In this document: one piece after another, positions 62,492 to 64,000 of the stretch
Position numbering within the stretch: position 1 is the first letter of the stretch
How the letters are laid out: every line of letters starts with the position of its first letter
The notes under the pieces: generated by a model
What the model was told of the DNA's origin: nothing
Databases searched by the model: none
What the model saw: the letters and a program-made list of their open reading frames with translations, nothing else
NCBI RefSeq assembly: GCF_964642095.1
Contig: NZ_OZ209244.1
Span: 992,001 to 1,056,000 of the forward strand
Source: Fretibacterium fastidiosum
Lineage (GTDB): Bacteria; Synergistota; Synergistia; Synergistales; Aminobacteriaceae
Reading direction: 5' to 3'
DNA: 64,000 nt
Program-made: the position numbers and the translations under genes

Positions 62492-62624
62492 ACCTATTTC
62501 TAGCTCCCGAGGCGAAAATATCACCGAAAGAATTTCTATATATTTTGAGAAGGCAATGAAGAATCCTCTGAAGGGCTCGGAGAGCGAAATCGGTGAAGGA
62601 CGAGATGAGGGAGGAGATGCAGAG

Positions 62625-62993
62625 ATGACGGACAGCCAGAACGCAATGTGCCACGGCATCATTCATGCGGCCGCGACTTCCGCGGCTGCGGTCGGGGGCA
62701 GCCTGGCGCAGCTGCCGGGGTCGGATAACCCTCCTCTGGTCGCGCTTCAGGCAACGATGATCGTTGGGCTTGGGAAGGTCTTCGACATGAGGCTGAGCGA
62801 GGTGGCCGCCAGGGCGATCTGTGCCACCGTGTTGAGCAGCATGATTGGAAAGTATGCTGCACGGGTCGCTACGCAGGTGCTGGTGGGGTGGATACCGGGG
62901 GTTGGAAATGCGGTCAACGCAACTACCGCCGCTGGCATCACAGAGGCCATTGGGTGGGCTGTGGTCGAGGAATTTGACAAGGAGGCGCGTTAG
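62625..62993 (+). CDS. DUF697-like membrane-associated protein
   Basis: A 122-residue protein starting at ATG 62625 (GAGGAG upstream). The pattern HAAATSAAAVGGSLAQLPGS, NPPLVALQATMIVGLGKVFD and VGWIPGVGNAVNATTAAGIT-EAIGWAV is that of DUF697 (YcjF-type) domains, which are hydrophobic and often sit behind Era-like or dynamin-like GTPases. Here the domain stands alone. The frame is open upstream to 62403 but overlaps cas1 and is not coding there. A link to the GTPase at 47475 is possible. Confidence 0.75.
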   Translation: MTDSQNAMCHGIIHAAATSAAAVGGSLAQLPGSDNPPLVALQATMIVGLGKVFDMRLSEVAARAICATVLSSMIGKYAARVATQVLVGWIPGVGNAVNATTAAGITEAIGWAVVEEFDKEAR

Positions 62994-62995
62994 AT

Positions 62996-63325
62996 ATGGG
63001 AAACAGCGTGATCGGTCCGGGGCGTATGAGGGAAACGGACAGGGTGAGGGGCGCAGACTGCGACACTCCGAACGCCCCCGGAGTTTACCGGATTCGGGAT
63101 AAGGCTACCGGCGAGATCGTTTATATTGGCCAAACCGGGGATGTCCGAACGAGGCTTCAGCAGCACGAGCGATCGGGGCGTTTCGATCCCGAGACTCAGA
63201 AGGCGTCCTACGGCATTGCCCGCGATGGGGCGTCGGCTCAGGAGCTCTGCGATACCGAGAAGCTCCATATCGCACGCCACAGGCCGTCGGGCAACAAGAC
63301 CGCAGGCGGCAATGGAAGGCGGTAG
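62996..63325 (+). CDS. GIY-YIG domain nuclease
   Basis: A 109-residue protein starting two bases after the DUF697 stop, with AAGGAGG upstream. APGVYRIRDKATGEIVYIGQ is the GVY...YIG pair of the GIY-YIG fold; TGDVRTRLQQH supplies the Arg, and the Glu of a short helix (CDTEKLHIARHRPSGNKTAG, with the closing Asn) completes the active site. It is a single-domain nuclease in the same direction as cas1, so it could trim prespacers or act as an effector; neither is shown. Confidence 0.82.
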   Translation: MGNSVIGPGRMRETDRVRGADCDTPNAPGVYRIRDKATGEIVYIGQTGDVRTRLQQHERSGRFDPETQKASYGIARDGASAQELCDTEKLHIARHRPSGNKTAGGNGRR

Positions 63326-63363
63326 CAAGGAAATAAGAAAAGAAATGAAAGGAGGCAGCCGAT

Positions 63364-63789
63364 ATGGCCATCAACGTCACTAAGACCCTTTCCGAGCGCA
63401 TTCAGGCTCACGAGGCGCCGATCATGAAGCGTAAGTTTCCTCAGTTCGCCTTGTTTCAGGGGGACCCTTCCCTCCCCTTCGCCTCGAATGGGGAGTTGTT
63501 CTGGGGAGGAACCCTGACCACGAACTTCGGTTCTTCCTTCAGCGTGGCCGTCGTCTACCCTGCCAGTTACCCGCACGGGCAGACCAAGGTGTTCGTCCGT
63601 GAATTGATGGGGGTCAGGACACCCCACAAATATGTTGATGGACACCTTTGCCTCTACTCCAACGATCACGGCGGCGGGGGGGAGGGGATTGGAACGGAGA
63701 CCACGGCAGCGGCTCTGTTGGGCTGGGCGGCTGCCTGGCTGAACGCCTGGGAAGTCTATCAGCGCAGCGGAAACTGGCCCGGGAGGTAG
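63364..63789 (+). CDS. E2 ubiquitin-conjugating-like protein
   Basis: A 141-residue protein whose order of motifs fits bacterial E2-like (UBC-fold) proteins: a beta-sheet core (FWGGTLTTNFGSSFSVAVVY), the Pro-rich PASYPHGQTKVFV, then HKYVDGHLCLYSND with a conserved His and the candidate catalytic Cys, and the C-terminal helix pair LGWAAAWLNAWEVYQRSGNW-PG. E2s accept ubiquitin-like proteins from an E1; in bacteria such genes occur in defence loci with E1 and JAB genes. No E1 or JAB gene is visible before the window ends. It lies 38 bases after the GIY-YIG gene. Confidence 0.72.
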   Translation: MAINVTKTLSERIQAHEAPIMKRKFPQFALFQGDPSLPFASNGELFWGGTLTTNFGSSFSVAVVYPASYPHGQTKVFVRELMGVRTPHKYVDGHLCLYSNDHGGGGEGIGTETTAAALLGWAAAWLNAWEVYQRSGNWPGR

Positions 63790-63798
63790 GGGAGCGGG

Positions 63799-64000
63799 GT
63801 GATTCAAATCTACTGCGACGCCTCCTTCCGAATGGGGGTCGGTGGAATGGCCGTCGTCGCCGGGGCCCGTGACCCTTTGGAGCTTGACGGCTTACGGCGC
63901 TGGCGCCTCTGCTGGAATGTTGTGGAGAGGCGCATGTGGGGGCTCGTCGTCTTCCATGCGGGATGTCGCTGCGGCACCTCCGGTGAGGCGGAATTGAGGG
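63799..64000 (+). CDS. RNase H-like protein, N-terminal part (cut by window end)
   Basis: The GTG at 63799, with GGGGAGCGG just upstream, opens a frame to the window edge (67 codons). IQIYCDASFRMGVGGMAVVA gives a first strand with a catalytic-type Asp and a following G-G-strand, and CGTSGEAELR resembles the AEL helix with the second acidic residue of RNase H folds. It begins ten bases after the E2-like stop. Only the first part is visible, so activity cannot be judged. Confidence 0.5.
   Translation, partial: MIQIYCDASFRMGVGGMAVVAGARDPLELDGLRRWRLCWNVVERRMWGLVVFHAGCRCGTSGEAELR

Overview
The window is GC-rich bacterial DNA, densely coded, with short intergenic gaps and strong GGAGG-type ribosome binding sites. 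Secreted C69 dipeptidases, a DUF6305-type periplasmic protein, a PgsB/PgsC/PgsW cluster, several Rpn-type nucleases and amino-acid/dicarboxylate carriers suggest an anaerobic, amino-acid-fermenting Synergistota bacterium. That assignment is an inference from gene content; no 16S gene is present.

Left third (1-18 kb): the tail of an IclR-type regulator and a gene remnant; a DAACS symporter with a conserved unknown protein; a secreted unknown and a LysR regulator whose 3' end is duplicated 1.3 kb away; a type I restriction-modification operon that also carries a Fic protein (fic-hsdM-hsdS-hsdR); a DtxR/MntR-type regulator; a MATE exporter; malic enzyme and class II fumarase; and tRNA-Leu(CAA).

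Middle (18-33 kb): pgsB-pgsC-pgsW, a 92-bp tandem repeat, two C69 dipeptidases around a DUF6305 protein, a multi-pass carrier, a small membrane protein and an M14/AstE-like deacylase, an Rpn nuclease, an AraC regulator and a second MATE exporter. A 118-bp copy of the tRNA-Leu 3' end and its flank lies at 30477-30594, so the stretch from 18.1 to 30.6 kb is bracketed like an old integration event.

Right half (33-64 kb): a large defence-type island around a 47-repeat CRISPR array (50214-53457). Left of the array is a four-gene operon with overlapping stops and starts: a CARF-HD protein, a 1528-residue RNA-polymerase-like protein with beta and beta' catalytic regions in one chain, an acidic unknown, and a sigma54-activator-type AAA+ ATPase. 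Divergent from it are a second CARF protein (frameshifted) and an LRAT-fold membrane protein. An Hsp70-like/dynamin-like GTPase pair (SrfB/SrfC-like) sits next to the array. Right of the array are an Rpn nuclease, an RNase-type metallo-beta-lactamase, a GrpE-like protein, a DnaK-like protein with a C-terminal helical repeat region (frameshifted), then cas2, a stand-alone reverse transcriptase, cas1, a DUF697 protein, a GIY-YIG nuclease, an E2-like protein and the start of an RNase H-like gene. No interference effector (Cas10, Cas7, Cas5, Cas3, Cas9) is visible.

The most striking observations are the fused RNA polymerase under apparent CARF control, and the CRISPR spacers themselves, an unexpectedly large share of which contain long perfect inverted repeats. 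My working model is that RT-Cas1-Cas2 captures structured RNA (or its cDNA), that an unseen type III effector makes cyclic oligonucleotides, and that the CARF proteins pass this signal to a dedicated transcription machine and to membrane or chaperone-type effectors. The individual domain calls are well supported; the model is inference.
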